Numbered from the stretch's first letter, positions 19,574-28,960 are shown. The stretch: DNA of 64,000 bases from an uncultured Roseicyclus sp. (GCA_947500415.1 CANMRT010000002.1:496001-560000), one strand, 5' to 3'. The notes: a model not told the origin generated them from the sequence alone. Made by a program: numbers and translations.

Positions 19574-20062
19574 ATGCCTGACCTCGCCTATCACACGCCC
19601 CTGGGGCCCGACAGTCTTCGCGAACTCGGCATCCCAGCCCCGTGGACCTTCGGACTGGCGGATCGCGTGCGCTTTGGAGAGTTGGACGCGTTGGGGCACG
19701 TCAACCACACCGCCTACCTGCGTTGGTTTGAGAGCTTTCGCCTTCCGTTTCTGAAGGCACGTCAGGTCACCGACTACGGACCAACCGCGCCGCGCCTTGT
19801 GCTGAAACAGGTGCAATGCACCTATCTGGCCGAGATGGGATTGGGCCTGGATTATGTTGTGACGGGGCGGGTTAGCCGGTTTCGCACAACCTCCTTCACC
19901 ATGGAATTCGCCGTCTGGCTGCCCGGCGATACCGCCAAGCAAACCGCGCAGGGCACCACGATCGTTGTGCTGCTCCGACAAGACGGGACCGGACGCTATC
20001 CCATTCCCGATGCTGGCCGGACTGCGTTTCTGGAGGATGATGGGGCAATAAACGACGCCTGA
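19574..20062 (+). CDS. hotdog-fold acyl-CoA thioesterase
   Basis: A 162-residue protein of the 4-hydroxybenzoyl-CoA thioesterase/YbgC class. The signature is RVRFGELDALGHVNHTAYLRWFE, with catalytic Asp and GHVNH, followed by typical beta strands (CTYLAEMGLGLDYVVTGRV). The acyl group cannot be inferred. It is divergent from gph, with 59 bases between the two starts, so they share a promoter region. Confidence 0.83.
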   Translation: MPDLAYHTPLGPDSLRELGIPAPWTFGLADRVRFGELDALGHVNHTAYLRWFESFRLPFLKARQVTDYGPTAPRLVLKQVQCTYLAEMGLGLDYVVTGRVSRFRTTSFTMEFAVWLPGDTAKQTAQGTTIVVLLRQDGTGRYPIPDAGRTAFLEDDGAINDA

Positions 20063-20270
20063 AACGAGGCAGAAAGCGCTCCGACATTTCCAAGTAAACT
20101 AAGGATTTCCTCCATTTGGGCCCCGGCCGCACTCGTGCATGTTCACGTTGCTGTTATTTCGCAGCTCGCGCGGCGCAACTTGCAAACCGGCACATTTATT
20201 TTAATGCCCCGGAAACTTCCCTGCCCCGCGACATTTCAAGGACCGAAACCTTTTATTGAAAGACGTTATC

Positions 20271-20669
20271 ATGTCCCAATCTTCAAAAGCGATTTCCCGC
20301 ATTTGCGCGCTCGCCCTTGTGGCAACCGGGGCCCTAACAGCCCCTGCCATGGCCAATTTCGTTGGCGTTAGCCGTTGCAATCAGGCCGGCAACAACGCGG
20401 CCGCCCTTCATTTCGTCGCCGGTGGCCAACGTTTTATCGTTGAGATCGGTCAAGGCGGCCTGACCCGCAATATGGTCATGAACGAGCGTCGGGCCCTTTC
20501 TTGGGCCGCAGCTTCTGGGCTTTTCCCAGAGGGTTCCGCGTTCGGACATTACGCGGGCTATATCTGCGGCATGCCGTATGAGGATGTGCAATCTGATCCG
20601 GAACCGGCGAACGAGCCTTCGCCCCCACCGGACCAGGAAGAGCCTCCGTTCTGCGAAGTCTGCGACTGA
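20271..20669 (+). CDS. hypothetical secreted protein
   Basis: A 132-residue protein with an N-terminal signal peptide (hydrophobic core ICALALVATGALTAPAMA, probable cleavage after AMA). The mature part has four Cys (CNQAGN, YICGMPYED, FCEVCD) and a Pro/Glu-rich region before the C-terminal Cys pair. I do not recognise the family. ATG at 20271 is preferred to an upstream TTG. It stands alone, tail to tail with pgi. Confidence 0.6.
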   Translation: MSQSSKAISRICALALVATGALTAPAMANFVGVSRCNQAGNNAAALHFVAGGQRFIVEIGQGGLTRNMVMNERRALSWAAASGLFPEGSAFGHYAGYICGMPYEDVQSDPEPANEPSPPPDQEEPPFCEVCD

Positions 20670-20690
20670 ACCCAATCAGCGAAATGAGGC

Positions 20691-22313
20691 TCAAATGGCC
20701 TTGATTGAACCCGCGGCCTGAACGGCCGCCACAAGGGCAAGGGTGGATCCATCCTTGCCCTTTCCCTCTGCAGCCCCGGACAGAACCGGCTCCAGCGCGT
20801 TTGCCAATTCCTTACCCAATTCCACACCCCACTGGTCGAAGGAATTGATGCCCAGGATGACGCCCTCAACGAACACGCGATGCTCGTACAATGCGATGAT
20901 CTGGCCAAGAACGAAGGGAGTCAGTTGGTCGTAGAGCAACGTGGTGGAGGGCCGATTGCCTGCAAACACGCGATGTGCGGCTTGCCGTTCCAGCTCCGCA
21001 CCTTCCAAACCCTTCGCCGCCATCAACGCACGTGCCTCATCCATGGAGCGGCCCCGCATCAGGGCCTCCGATTGGGCAAGACAGTTTGCGACCAAAAGGC
21101 GATGGTGATGGGCAAGGTCTGGCTCATGCCCCTGGGCCGCCACGAGGAACTCACAGGGGATCACCCGCGTGCCCTGGTGGATCAATTGGTAGAAGGCGTG
21201 CTGTCCGTTGGTGCCGGGCTCGCCCCAGACGACGGGGCCCGAGTTGCGTGCGAGCGTGCTGCCATCCATGGCGACGGACTTGCCGTTGCTCTCCATCTCC
21301 AGCTGCTGAAGATAGGCTGGCAATCGGCTGAGGCGGTTGTCGTAAGGCAGCACGGCGCGCGTGGCGTGGCCCTGCACTTGATTGTGCCAGATACCGACCA
21401 GAGCCAGCAGGACAGGCAAGTTGTCGGCGAGATCAGCCTCCTGAAAATGTCGATCCATGGCGTGGGCACCGGCAAGGAACTGCTCGAATGCCTCGCGACC
21501 CACGGCAATCATCAGGCCAAGACCAATCGGTCCCCACATAGAATAGCGACCGCCGACCCAATCCTCGAACCCGAAGACACGCTCAAGCGGGATGCCAAAC
21601 TCACCAGCCTTGTCGGTGGCCGAACTGAGGGCGGCGAATTGCGTGGCCGGTTCAGCGACGTCCTTGGCCATCCAGTCCCGTGCGGTCTGGGCGTTCGTCA
21701 TCGTCTCGATCGTGGTAAAGGTTTTGGAGGCCACAACGACCAGAGTTGTCTTAGGATCAAGCCCTTGCAGGGTATCGTTAATGTCCGCACCATCCACATT
21801 CGACACGTAGTGCAGACGGGGGCCATCGTGATACGGAGCCAAAGCCAACGTTGCCATCGCAGGCCCAAGATCGGAACCGCCGATGCCGATGTTGATGACA
21901 TCCGTGAACCGGCCGCCGGCCCCTGCGAACGCGCCGCTGCGCACAGCCTCGGCAAAGGTCAGGCACCTTGCGCGTGTCTCCAAAACCTCAGGCATGACGT
22001 CGGCGCCATCCACTTCGATGGGTCCGGCAGGCGCGCGAAGGGCCGTGTGGAGCACCGCGCGCCCCTCAGTCTCGTTGATCTTTTCGCCCGAGAACATGGC
22101 ATCGCGCTTGCGTTCAACACCGCTGCTGCGCGCAAGTTCCAGCAGGAGGGACATCGCGCCGCCATCGATCTGGGTCTTCGAGTAGTCGAACAACATGCCG
22201 TCCGCCCGTGCAGAAAACGCCTCAGCCCGGCCGGGTTTGTCGAACAAATCCAGGATCGTGCGCCCGGCCTTGGCGGTGTTGTGTGCCGTGAGGTCCGACC
22301 AGATATCGCCCAT
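20691..22313 (-). CDS. pgi: glucose-6-phosphate isomerase
   Basis: Interconverts glucose-6-phosphate and fructose-6-phosphate. The 540-residue length is typical. Signatures are [52 protein letters not shown] and the C-terminal [14 protein letters not shown]. It begins six bases after the pgl stop, so zwf-pgl-pgi form a tight operon. In a cell using the Entner-Doudoroff route it probably returns fructose-6-phosphate to glucose-6-phosphate. Confidence 0.97.
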   Translation of the reverse strand: MGDIWSDLTAHNTAKAGRTILDLFDKPGRAEAFSARADGMLFDYSKTQIDGGAMSLLLELARSSGVERKRDAMFSGEKINETEGRAVLHTALRAPAGPIEVDGADVMPEVLETRARCLTFAEAVRSGAFAGAGGRFTDVINIGIGGSDLGPAMATLALAPYHDGPRLHYVSNVDGADINDTLQGLDPKTTLVVVASKTFTTIETMTNAQTARDWMAKDVAEPATQFAALSSATDKAGEFGIPLERVFGFEDWVGGRYSMWGPIGLGLMIAVGREAFEQFLAGAHAMDRHFQEADLADNLPVLLALVGIWHNQVQGHATRAVLPYDNRLSRLPAYLQQLEMESNGKSVAMDGSTLARNSGPVVWGEPGTNGQHAFYQLIHQGTRVIPCEFLVAAQGHEPDLAHHHRLLVANCLAQSEALMRGRSMDEARALMAAKGLEGAELERQAAHRVFAGNRPSTTLLYDQLTPFVLGQIIALYEHRVFVEGVILGINSFDQWGVELGKELANALEPVLSGAAEGKGKDGSTLALVAAVQAAGSIKAI

Positions 22314-22319
22314 GGTGTG

Positions 22320-22991
22320 TTACTCCGCCCAGTGAACCGTTGCGCCCTGCAAGACCGCCGAAATCGGCGCTTCGCGTGGGGTCAAATTGCGTGCCTGTTC
22401 AAGCGCTTCGCGTTTGTCTGTGCCAGTGATGACGACATGTTTGCTGACCGCACCGTTCAACACGGGCGCGGTCAGGGTGATGCGCGGCTCACCTGCGCCA
22501 TCGGCCCGCATCGGCATCAGGATTGGAGCGTCGGCGGCAAGGGCTGCTTCAAGATTATCGGCACCGGGAAAAAGCGAGGCGGTGTGCATATCCGCCCCCA
22601 TGCCAAGCAACAGGACCGAGATTGGAAGATGGCCCTCAAAGCCCGTTGCCAGATCCCCCATGGCGTCTTCCGCAGCCACACCGGGCTTGAAAAGGGGAAT
22701 CAACGTCGCCTCGGAGGCCTTTGAAACCAATAGACGTTTGCGCAGCATGGCCGTGTTGGATCGTGGGCTGTCTTCATCAACCCAGCGCTCGTCGTTCAGG
22801 CACACCGCGACCCTGTCCCAATCGAGGGCCTGTTCGCTTAGCACATCGAAGATCGGCCCGGGGGTGGAGCCGCCCGGAACACAAAACGTCGCGCTGTCAT
22901 GGCGGCGCAGGCAATCGGCCAACTCGGCAGTGAGCCGATCCGCCAGATCCAGCATCATCATATCGCGGTCGGGATATTCGACGAATTCCAT
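22320..22991 (-). CDS. pgl: 6-phosphogluconolactonase
   Basis: Hydrolyses 6-phosphogluconolactone to 6-phosphogluconate. The 223-residue DevB-type protein has the family signatures FCVPGGSTPGPIFDVL, CLNDERWVDEDSPRSN and LLGMGADMHTASLFPGA. The start at 22991 is chosen because GAGGGG lies seven bases upstream and the family N-terminus follows. It lies 25 bases after zwf and six before pgi. Confidence 0.95.
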   Translation of the reverse strand: MEFVEYPDRDMMMLDLADRLTAELADCLRRHDSATFCVPGGSTPGPIFDVLSEQALDWDRVAVCLNDERWVDEDSPRSNTAMLRKRLLVSKASEATLIPLFKPGVAAEDAMGDLATGFEGHLPISVLLLGMGADMHTASLFPGADNLEAALAADAPILMPMRADGAGEPRITLTAPVLNGAVSKHVVITGTDKREALEQARNLTPREAPISAVLQGATVHWAE

Positions 22992-23016
22992 CACAAGTCC
23001 CCTCGCAGGTTCAAAG

Positions 23017-24462
23017 TTACGCCAAGTCCCGCCAACGACGGCCATCGCGGTGCATCAGCATCAAGGCCTCTTCCGGTCCGGCAGAGCCTGCATCGTAACG
23101 CGCAGGCGTGTCGCGGCGTTCCTTCCATCCTTCGATCAGCGGATCGGTCCAGGCCCAGGCGGCCTCAACCTCGTCACCGCGCATGAAGAGCGTCTGGTTG
23201 CCGCGGATCACATCCATGATGAGCCGTTCATAGGCGTCAGGCACATGTTCCGCCGTCGGCCCGAGGGCATCCGCAAACGTCATATCGAGCGGCACGTCCA
23301 CGAGACGCATGCCCCCCGGCCCCGGCTCCTTGATCGTGACGCTCAAATCGATGCCCTCGTCCGGTTGCAACCGGATCGACAACACATTTGCCTTCTGCCC
23401 GGCATCCTCATCAAAGATCGAATGGGGCGTGTCCTTGAACGTCACGACAATCTCGGACTTCCGCGATTTCAGCCGCTTTCCTGTGCGCAAGTAGAAGGGC
23501 GTGCCGTTCCAACGCCAGTTGGCTATGTGCAGCTTCATGGCGATGTAGCTTTCGGTGCGGCTGTCGGGCGCCTCGGCATCCTCTACATAGGACGGGCCGT
23601 CATTGCCAGCATATTGGCCGCGCACGATGTCAGTGGCGGGCACAGGCTCCAACGCACGGATAACCTTCAGTTTTTCGTCGCGCACCGCGTCGGGTTCGAA
23701 CCGATTGGGCGGCTCCATCGCGGTGAGGCAGAGCAGCTGCATCAAGTGGTTCTGCACCATGTCCCGCATCGCGCCGGAGCGGTCGTAATAGGCCCCGCGC
23801 CCACCCACGCCGACTTCTTCGGCCACCGTGATCTGCACATGATCAACGTATTGCGCCTTCCACAACGGCTCGAACAACACGTTGCCGAAACGGATCGCCA
23901 TCAGGTTCTGTACCGTCTCTTTGCCCAGGTAGTGATCGATGCGGTAGATTTGCGTTTCGTCGAAATGCTCGGCTAGGGTGCCGTTCAGCTCCTTCGCCGA
24001 TGCAAGATCACGCCCAAAGGGCTTCTCTACCACAATCCGCGCGTCCTTGCGGGCAATGTCGTGCGTGTGCAGCCGTTCGGCCAATGCGCCAAAAAGGCTT
24101 GGTCCGACGGAGAAATAGAACGCCTGCGTGACACCGTCGCGCATTTTGCCCTTCAGTTCCGACCAGCCACCATCCCCCATTGCATCAATGGGCAGATAAT
24201 CGAGATGCTGAAGGAACTCTTCCATCCGGTCGTCACGTTCATCCTCGCGCAGGAATTCCTCGAAGGCCGCCCGGATCTCAGCGCGATAGCCCTCGGCATC
24301 AAAGTCCGCACGGGCCGCACCTATTATGCGGGCCCCTTCGGGCATCTGACCATCGCGGAAACGACGATAGAGCGCGGGCAAGATCTTGCGCCGGGCCAGA
24401 TCGCCCGTGCCGCCAAAAATCACCAGATCAAACGGCTCAACCGGAATGACGCGCGAGACCAT
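23017..24462 (-). CDS. zwf: glucose-6-phosphate 1-dehydrogenase
   Basis: Oxidises glucose-6-phosphate with NAD(P), the entry to the Entner-Doudoroff and pentose phosphate routes. The 481-residue protein has the nucleotide loop DLVIFGGTGDLARRKILPALY and the active-site sequence YRIDHYLGKETVQN. The start at 24462 is preferred because GAGGA lies seven bases upstream; the frame continues upstream with no family similarity. It is the first gene of zwf-pgl-pgi. A 12-bp palindrome 46 bases upstream is shared with the edd promoter. Confidence 0.97.
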   Translation of the reverse strand: MVSRVIPVEPFDLVIFGGTGDLARRKILPALYRRFRDGQMPEGARIIGAARADFDAEGYRAEIRAAFEEFLREDERDDRMEEFLQHLDYLPIDAMGDGGWSELKGKMRDGVTQAFYFSVGPSLFGALAERLHTHDIARKDARIVVEKPFGRDLASAKELNGTLAEHFDETQIYRIDHYLGKETVQNLMAIRFGNVLFEPLWKAQYVDHVQITVAEEVGVGGRGAYYDRSGAMRDMVQNHLMQLLCLTAMEPPNRFEPDAVRDEKLKVIRALEPVPATDIVRGQYAGNDGPSYVEDAEAPDSRTESYIAMKLHIANWRWNGTPFYLRTGKRLKSRKSEIVVTFKDTPHSIFDEDAGQKANVLSIRLQPDEGIDLSVTIKEPGPGGMRLVDVPLDMTFADALGPTAEHVPDAYERLIMDVIRGNQTLFMRGDEVEAAWAWTDPLIEGWKERRDTPARYDAGSAGPEEALMLMHRDGRRWRDLA

Positions 24463-24508
24463 GCTCTGTCCTCTCGAAACTCTTGGGGCCCGGTCAATTC
24501 GCCGGAAC

Positions 24509-24520
24509 GTTAGCGCTAAC
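24509..24520. promoter_or_regulatory. LacI-type operator upstream of zwf
   Basis: GTTAGCGCTAAC is a perfect palindrome with the central AGCGCT typical of LacI-family operators. It lies 46 bases before the zwf start. The identical 12 bases occur upstream of edd (41439-41450), suggesting common control of both operons. Confidence 0.7.
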
Positions 24521-24600
24521 AGCGCCTCTTTATCCGATGCGCGAGGGGAAAGTCTATCACTTCTATCAGGGGCGCAACCCAGGGAAGTCACATGCGCAGA

Positions 24601-25827
24601 TTAGCCGCGCAAACGGGCCCACCACTCCTGTGGTCTAAGCCGGGGCTTTGCGCGGCGCGCTGCCCATTTTCGCGCCACGGCCCGCCCCCGTGCGCCGTAA
24701 GCTCCGGTGGCCAGACGATACCATCTCTTTCCAAAACTGTCAGTGCGCGGCTGGGTGAATGGGCAGACCCGCATACAGATTGCACAATCGGATTTCAATT
24801 TCGCCCAATAGCTAAAGCAGGCCTCCGCGTTTGAAGACCATTTCTTGACGCCTCGCAGGGTCGATTGCGACCCGGCTGCAACCTCTTGCCCGAAATCTGG
24901 CGGCCCAAACGGCAGCGCTTTGACCGGGCAGGCAACCGCACAGACATCACATTCCTCGCAATAAGCCTTCATCCCCAAGTCACGCGGGCCATCGACCGCC
25001 AGTGGCATATCCGTGAAAATTTTCGAGAACCGCACGCGCGGACCAAACTCCGGCGTCAGCACCATTTGATTGCGCCCGTATTCGCCCAACCCCGCCTTGA
25101 TCGCATAGGGGATCACAAGGGCCGTGTCGTTCATCGAAGCCACGGCATTGTAGCCGAGGTTTCGGATGTAGGCCGCAAGTTGCATCACGATGGCTGCTTC
25201 ATGGGAGTATTCACGCCCCGTGGCCGCCCCCGCCAGCGCGCTGGGATAGGTCTCAACCAGCTCCGCATCCATCGCATGCCCCATGACAATCACATGGCTC
25301 AAGCCTTCGGGCAGGTCGTTGGCGATGGGTTCCATCACACGCACATCGGGCCGGTCGGAGTAGTGCCAGCGGTCGTCGCGATGGGTGATCCCCAAAAGGT
25401 CCGCCCCAAACAGCTTGGCGATCGCCTTGATCTGGGCGGCCTCCTCCTCGGGCGATTGCAGCTCCGCCTGTTCCGGGGCCACTGGCGTATCGGCCCGGAT
25501 CGCGCCCTGAAACCCTTCGCGCACGCCCTCCTCGCAGCTGCGCTCAGAGATTAGGTCGCTGATCAGCCACGACGCGTTTCTGAGCGCAAAGTCCTTCTGC
25601 GTGAACCCATCGCCGCGACGCGGGGCGGCCTCCATCCGGTAAGAGGCAAAGAAGGCCTCTGTATCCTCGCTTTTCACCCGCTCATCCCAGAAAGCGCGGG
25701 TGAAGATGTCGTTCATCTGGCTAAAGCGTTCGAACGCCTCCGTCACCTCGAACCCCGCCGCGCGGTCACTCTCACGCAGATGGTCCGGCAGACGGTTGGC
25801 GGGGTAGCTCACGCCTGCATCGCGCAA
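24601..25827 (-). CDS. reductive dehalogenase-like corrinoid/4Fe-4S protein
   Basis: A 408-residue protein with the corrinoid-binding flavodoxin-like region and double 4Fe-4S domain of the reductive dehalogenase/QueG superfamily. Clusters: C290-x2-C293-x2-C296-x3-C300-P, and C348-x2-C351-x3-C355-P with an additional C337. The middle sequence AGLGEYGRNQMVLTPEFG followed by RVRFSKIFTDMPLA is closer to RdhA catalytic subunits than to QueG. There is no twin-arginine signal, so it should be cytosolic and not a respiratory enzyme. It overlaps the upstream agmatinase gene by 19 bases. The substrate is unknown. Confidence 0.75.
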   Translation of the reverse strand: MRDAGVSYPANRLPDHLRESDRAAGFEVTEAFERFSQMNDIFTRAFWDERVKSEDTEAFFASYRMEAAPRRGDGFTQKDFALRNASWLISDLISERSCEEGVREGFQGAIRADTPVAPEQAELQSPEEEAAQIKAIAKLFGADLLGITHRDDRWHYSDRPDVRVMEPIANDLPEGLSHVIVMGHAMDAELVETYPSALAGAATGREYSHEAAIVMQLAAYIRNLGYNAVASMNDTALVIPYAIKAGLGEYGRNQMVLTPEFGPRVRFSKIFTDMPLAVDGPRDLGMKAYCEECDVCAVACPVKALPFGPPDFGQEVAAGSQSTLRGVKKWSSNAEACFSYWAKLKSDCAICMRVCPFTQPRTDSFGKRWYRLATGAYGARGRAVARKWAARRAKPRLRPQEWWARLRG

Positions 25828-26765
25828 AGCAGTTCAAACATCACCGAGGCGCCAAGCCAAGCCGTCACCCCGTTGTTGTCGAAGGGTGGCGACACCTCGA
25901 CCAAATCCGCCCCGATCACATTCAAACCCCGCAAGGCCCGCACGCATTGAAGCGCTTGAAACGAGGTCGGCCCGCCGACCTCTGGCGTGCCAGTCCCGGG
26001 CGCAAAGGCGGGGTCAATAAAGTCGATGTCGAAGGACAAGTAAGTTGGCCCGTCCCCGACCACTTCGTGCGCGACCTGCATGGTTGTGGTCCACCCAAGC
26101 TCCATACATTCCTCAATCGGAATGATCCGCACGCCCTTGTCCCAGCCGTACTGAAAATCCGAGTTGTTGTAGGAGGTCCCGCGCATCCCGATCATGACCG
26201 TCTTGGTCGGGTCGATGCAGCCCTCTTCAATTCCCTGCCGGAAAGGATTGCCGTGGGTCAGGGTCTCGCCCCCGAAATAAGGGGGGTAAAGATCCGTATG
26301 ACTGTCCAGCAGAACAAGCCCAAACGGCGCGCCGCGTGCTTTGCGAAGCTCGCGCAGAACGGTCAGTGTACACAAGTGATCCCCGCCAACCATGAAGGGC
26401 CGGATATCTTGCGCCAACAGGCCTGCGATGAACGACTGCGCATCGTGCAAGGCCTGATCCTGATCCACCGGGCTCATCGCGATATCGCCCAAGTCGGCGC
26501 AGCGTGCGGCTTTGAACGGCTCTTGCCCGGTATGCCGGTTCATCTCACGGATCATGGTAGAATAATCGCGCAACGCCCGCGGCCCATGGCGCGCGCCGGG
26601 CCGGTTCGACGTGGCCCCGTCCCAGGGCATCCCGAAAAACCCGATATCCACCTCGGCGCGCCTTGGATGGTCGGCGGGCAGATAGGGCAGCCGCATGAAA
26701 CTGGGCACCCCGGCATAGCGCGGCAGATCGGTGCCCGAGGGCGGCTGAAAGAAGGGGTCAGTCAT
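25809..26765 (-). CDS. speB: agmatinase/ureohydrolase family protein
   Basis: A binuclear-manganese ureohydrolase of 318 residues. Metal ligands appear in GGDH, DSHTD and SFDIDFIDPAFAPGTGTPE; the family is DAHxD with S for A here. Agmatinase splits agmatine to putrescine and urea. Close relatives act on guanidinobutyrate or other guanidino compounds, so the symbol marks the family rather than a proven substrate. Its stop overlaps the start of the RdhA-like gene, implying translational coupling. Confidence 0.78.
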   Translation of the reverse strand: MTDPFFQPPSGTDLPRYAGVPSFMRLPYLPADHPRRAEVDIGFFGMPWDGATSNRPGARHGPRALRDYSTMIREMNRHTGQEPFKAARCADLGDIAMSPVDQDQALHDAQSFIAGLLAQDIRPFMVGGDHLCTLTVLRELRKARGAPFGLVLLDSHTDLYPPYFGGETLTHGNPFRQGIEEGCIDPTKTVMIGMRGTSYNNSDFQYGWDKGVRIIPIEECMELGWTTTMQVAHEVVGDGPTYLSFDIDFIDPAFAPGTGTPEVGGPTSFQALQCVRALRGLNVIGADLVEVSPPFDNNGVTAWLGASVMFELLCAMQA

Positions 26766-26887
26766 GGGCTCGTCTCCGCAATCATCGCAGTAACGCTATC
26801 GGGGACGTGCCACCTTGTCACGCAACCCGCGCACCGCTCTTTGATCCGTGAATATGCCGTCGGTTTGAGGGTTGGCCCACAATACGC

Positions 26888-27496
26888 CTAGGCCTCAAGC
26901 TCGGTGTCCCAATAAAGGAAGTCCATCCAGCTTTCGTGCAAATGGTTGGGCGGAAACTTACGGCCTCTATTGCGCAACTCCTCAGCGCCCGGCTGGCGCG
27001 GCGGTTGCCGAAGCGACAGGCCGGAATGCTTCAAACTGCGCGAGCCCTTGCGCAAATTGCACCGCGAACAGGCGGCCACAACATTTTCCCAACTCGTGAC
27101 GCCCCCCTTCGCGCGGGGCACCACATGGTCGAAGGTTAGATCGCCCTTGGCACCGCAATACTGGCAGCTGAACTCATCGCGCAGGAACAGGTTGAACCGG
27201 GTGAAAGCGACCCGCTTTTGCGGCTTCACATAGTCCTTCAGCACAACAACCGAGGGGATCTTGATGGAGGTCGAAGGCGAGTGAACATAGTCCTCGTATT
27301 CCGCCACGATCTGCACCCGTTCCAGCCAGACGGCTTTGACAGCCTCCTGCCAGGGCCAAAGCGACAACGGATAATAGCTCAGCGGTCGATAGTCCGCGTT
27401 CAGAACCAGCGCGGGATTGTGCCGTAACGCGCCCGGTGCACGCACGAAGCTGGTGCGAAATTCCGTATCAATACTGTCCGGGATTGCTGCCTGCAT
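26888..27496 (-). CDS. HNH endonuclease family protein
   Basis: A 202-residue protein with an HNH nuclease domain framed by two zinc-binding Cys pairs: FSCQYCGAKGDLTFDHVVPRAKGG (split here as CQYC...DHVVPRAKGG) and CSRCNLRKGSR. The N-terminal part (NADYRPLSYYPLSLWPWQEA) is typical of a conserved single-copy bacterial HNH family with housekeeping rather than restriction context. No methyltransferase or toxin partner is adjacent. Upstream lies a GC-rich hairpin. Confidence 0.85.
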   Translation of the reverse strand: MQAAIPDSIDTEFRTSFVRAPGALRHNPALVLNADYRPLSYYPLSLWPWQEAVKAVWLERVQIVAEYEDYVHSPSTSIKIPSVVVLKDYVKPQKRVAFTRFNLFLRDEFSCQYCGAKGDLTFDHVVPRAKGGVTSWENVVAACSRCNLRKGSRSLKHSGLSLRQPPRQPGAEELRNRGRKFPPNHLHESWMDFLYWDTELEA

Positions 27497-27538
27497 GGAA
27501 GACTCCCTCTCCGCCCTGTCTGCCCGTTTCCGGCATCA

Positions 27539-27556
27539 GAGCGGGAGCCCCCGCTC
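27539..27556. other. hairpin GAGCGGG-AGCC-CCCGCTC upstream of the HNH gene
   Basis: A 7-bp perfect stem with a four-base loop lies 42 bases before the HNH start codon, between that gene and the carboxylesterase end. On the plus strand it is followed by CTGCCTTTTC, but no plus-strand gene ends here. It may stop read-through from the carboxylesterase or lie in the HNH leader. Confidence 0.35.
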
Positions 27557-27672
27557 CTGCCTTTTCGCCACTATATCTAGGTGCCGCCCTGCGGCAAGCA
27601 AAATAGATGCAGTGGCCTTGGGGCTCTGCGTAGCGGCGCTTGGCAACAGAATTGTAACGGTGTCGGTGGGTG

Positions 27673-28335
27673 TTAGCCGGGCAGCTTGTCGCGCAGAAAC
27701 GCCAGTGCCACGCTCAAACCATCAGGCGCAATGCCGTGACCCGTGCCCTTCATGATGTGGGCGTAGACCTCTTCCCAGCCAGCGTTTTGCAAACCTTCCG
27801 CCGCCTCTGGCAGCGATTGGGGGGGCACAACGTCGTCGGCATCGCCATGGATCAACAGGACCGGCGGGCGCACGACCACGTCGTCGGTGAGGCTCTCGGG
27901 ATCCAGCAGACGTCCGGAAAAGCCAACGACGCCGGCGAAGGCCTCGGCGCGGCGCGGGGCGACATGAAGGCTGATCATCGTGCCCTGGCTGAAACCGACA
28001 AGGGCGGTTTCTTCTGCCGTTACACCATTCTCGGCAATCACATGATCCAGGAAGCGGTTCAGGTCGTGCACTGCGCGTTCCATGCCTTCCGCGGCCTCCT
28101 CCTCGGACGAGCCGTCGATCCAGGGGATCGGAAACCATTGAAATCCCATGGGATTCATCGTCGAACGTTCAGGGGCGTCTGGGGCTACAAAGACCGTATC
28201 GGGCAGGTGTTCGGCCAGCGGATCGGCCAGCCCCAGAAGATCCCCGCCATCGGCGCCGTAGCCATGCAGGAAAATCACGAGGCTTTTCGTATCGCCCGAA
28301 TGAGAGCCCTTTGTCTTGTAGTCCAGCGTCCGCAT
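27673..28335 (-). CDS. phospholipase/carboxylesterase family alpha/beta hydrolase
   Basis: A 220-residue serine hydrolase. LVIFLHGYGADGGDL forms the oxyanion region, the nucleophile is in GFSQGTM, and the remaining triad residues are in LLIHGDADDVVP and GTGHGI. The family hydrolyses short acyl esters or lysophospholipids. The start at 28335 is preferred because AAGGGG lies upstream and a longer frame would overlap alkA. It begins one base after the alkA stop, so the pair is co-transcribed. Confidence 0.85.
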   Translation of the reverse strand: MRTLDYKTKGSHSGDTKSLVIFLHGYGADGGDLLGLADPLAEHLPDTVFVAPDAPERSTMNPMGFQWFPIPWIDGSSEEEAAEGMERAVHDLNRFLDHVIAENGVTAEETALVGFSQGTMISLHVAPRRAEAFAGVVGFSGRLLDPESLTDDVVVRPPVLLIHGDADDVVPPQSLPEAAEGLQNAGWEEVYAHIMKGTGHGIAPDGLSVALAFLRDKLPG

Positions 28336-28336
28336 C

Positions 28337-28960
28337 TCACAATGCCCCTTCACGTTTTGTTTTCTCGCGGTAGTAGGCCCAGAGCGCGCGGGCGGCAATG
28401 GCCCTGACCGGGGACCAGGCCTCGGCCATCGCGCGCATCTCCCGCTCAGAAGGGCGCGTGGGCAGCTCGAACAGCAGCTTCGCGCCTTCTTGCAGGGCAA
28501 GATCACCGGCGGCGAAGACATCCGCGTGGCCAAGGGCGAATTTCGCGTAGATTTCAGCGGTCCACTGACCGATACCTGGGACGGCTGTGAGGGTGCTGAT
28601 GACTGTGTCTGTATCGGCCCTGCGCAGGGCAGCATAGTCGATATCGGCTTCGGCGAGCGCGCGGGCGTAGCGCACTTTGGGTCGTGACAATCCGCAGGCT
28701 TTCAGCGCCTCATCATCAGCTGCGCGCACGGCATTGTCATCGGCAAAGCCCGCGCCCTCAACCCGACCCCAGATCGCGGCGGCGGAAGCCGTCGAGACCT
28801 GTTGTCCGACAATCGCCTGTAGCAGCGCGGGGAACCCATCGGCACGGCGGCGCAGAGGTAAAGGCCCGGAAATGATGGTGAATTTCGGCTCCAGTTCCAG
28901 AAGCGCTTGCCGCCCGGCCTCTACATCCGCCTCAGTCTCGATCCGTTGGGGTGCTATCAT
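28337..28960 (-). CDS. alkA: DNA-3-methyladenine glycosylase II family protein
   Basis: A 207-residue HhH-GPD base-excision glycosylase that removes alkylated purines. The hairpin-helix-hairpin VPGIGQWTAEIYAKFALG is followed by the catalytic Asp in FAAGDLALQ. It lacks the C-terminal 4Fe-4S Cys set of Nth/MutY, which supports AlkA. The start at 28960 is chosen because the conserved N-terminus follows. The upstream MFS gene is divergent. Confidence 0.85.
   Translation of the reverse strand: MIAPQRIETEADVEAGRQALLELEPKFTIISGPLPLRRRADGFPALLQAIVGQQVSTASAAAIWGRVEGAGFADDNAVRAADDEALKACGLSRPKVRYARALAEADIDYAALRRADTDTVISTLTAVPGIGQWTAEIYAKFALGHADVFAAGDLALQEGAKLLFELPTRPSEREMRAMAEAWSPVRAIAARALWAYYREKTKREGAL

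Noticed and set aside
20880-22724. A 614-codon open frame on the plus strand opposite pgi and pgl
   Set aside because: It is antisense to two well-supported enzymes, its translation resembles no protein, and long antisense frames are expected in high-GC codon-biased DNA.
26888-27496. HNH protein as part of a restriction or defence system
   Set aside because: No methyltransferase, helicase or toxin-antitoxin partner is adjacent, and the protein matches a broadly conserved housekeeping-type HNH family.
28336-28635. A 100-codon extension of the carboxylesterase
   Set aside because: It would lie over alkA coding sequence; the ATG at 28335 has a ribosome-binding site and the family N-terminus.
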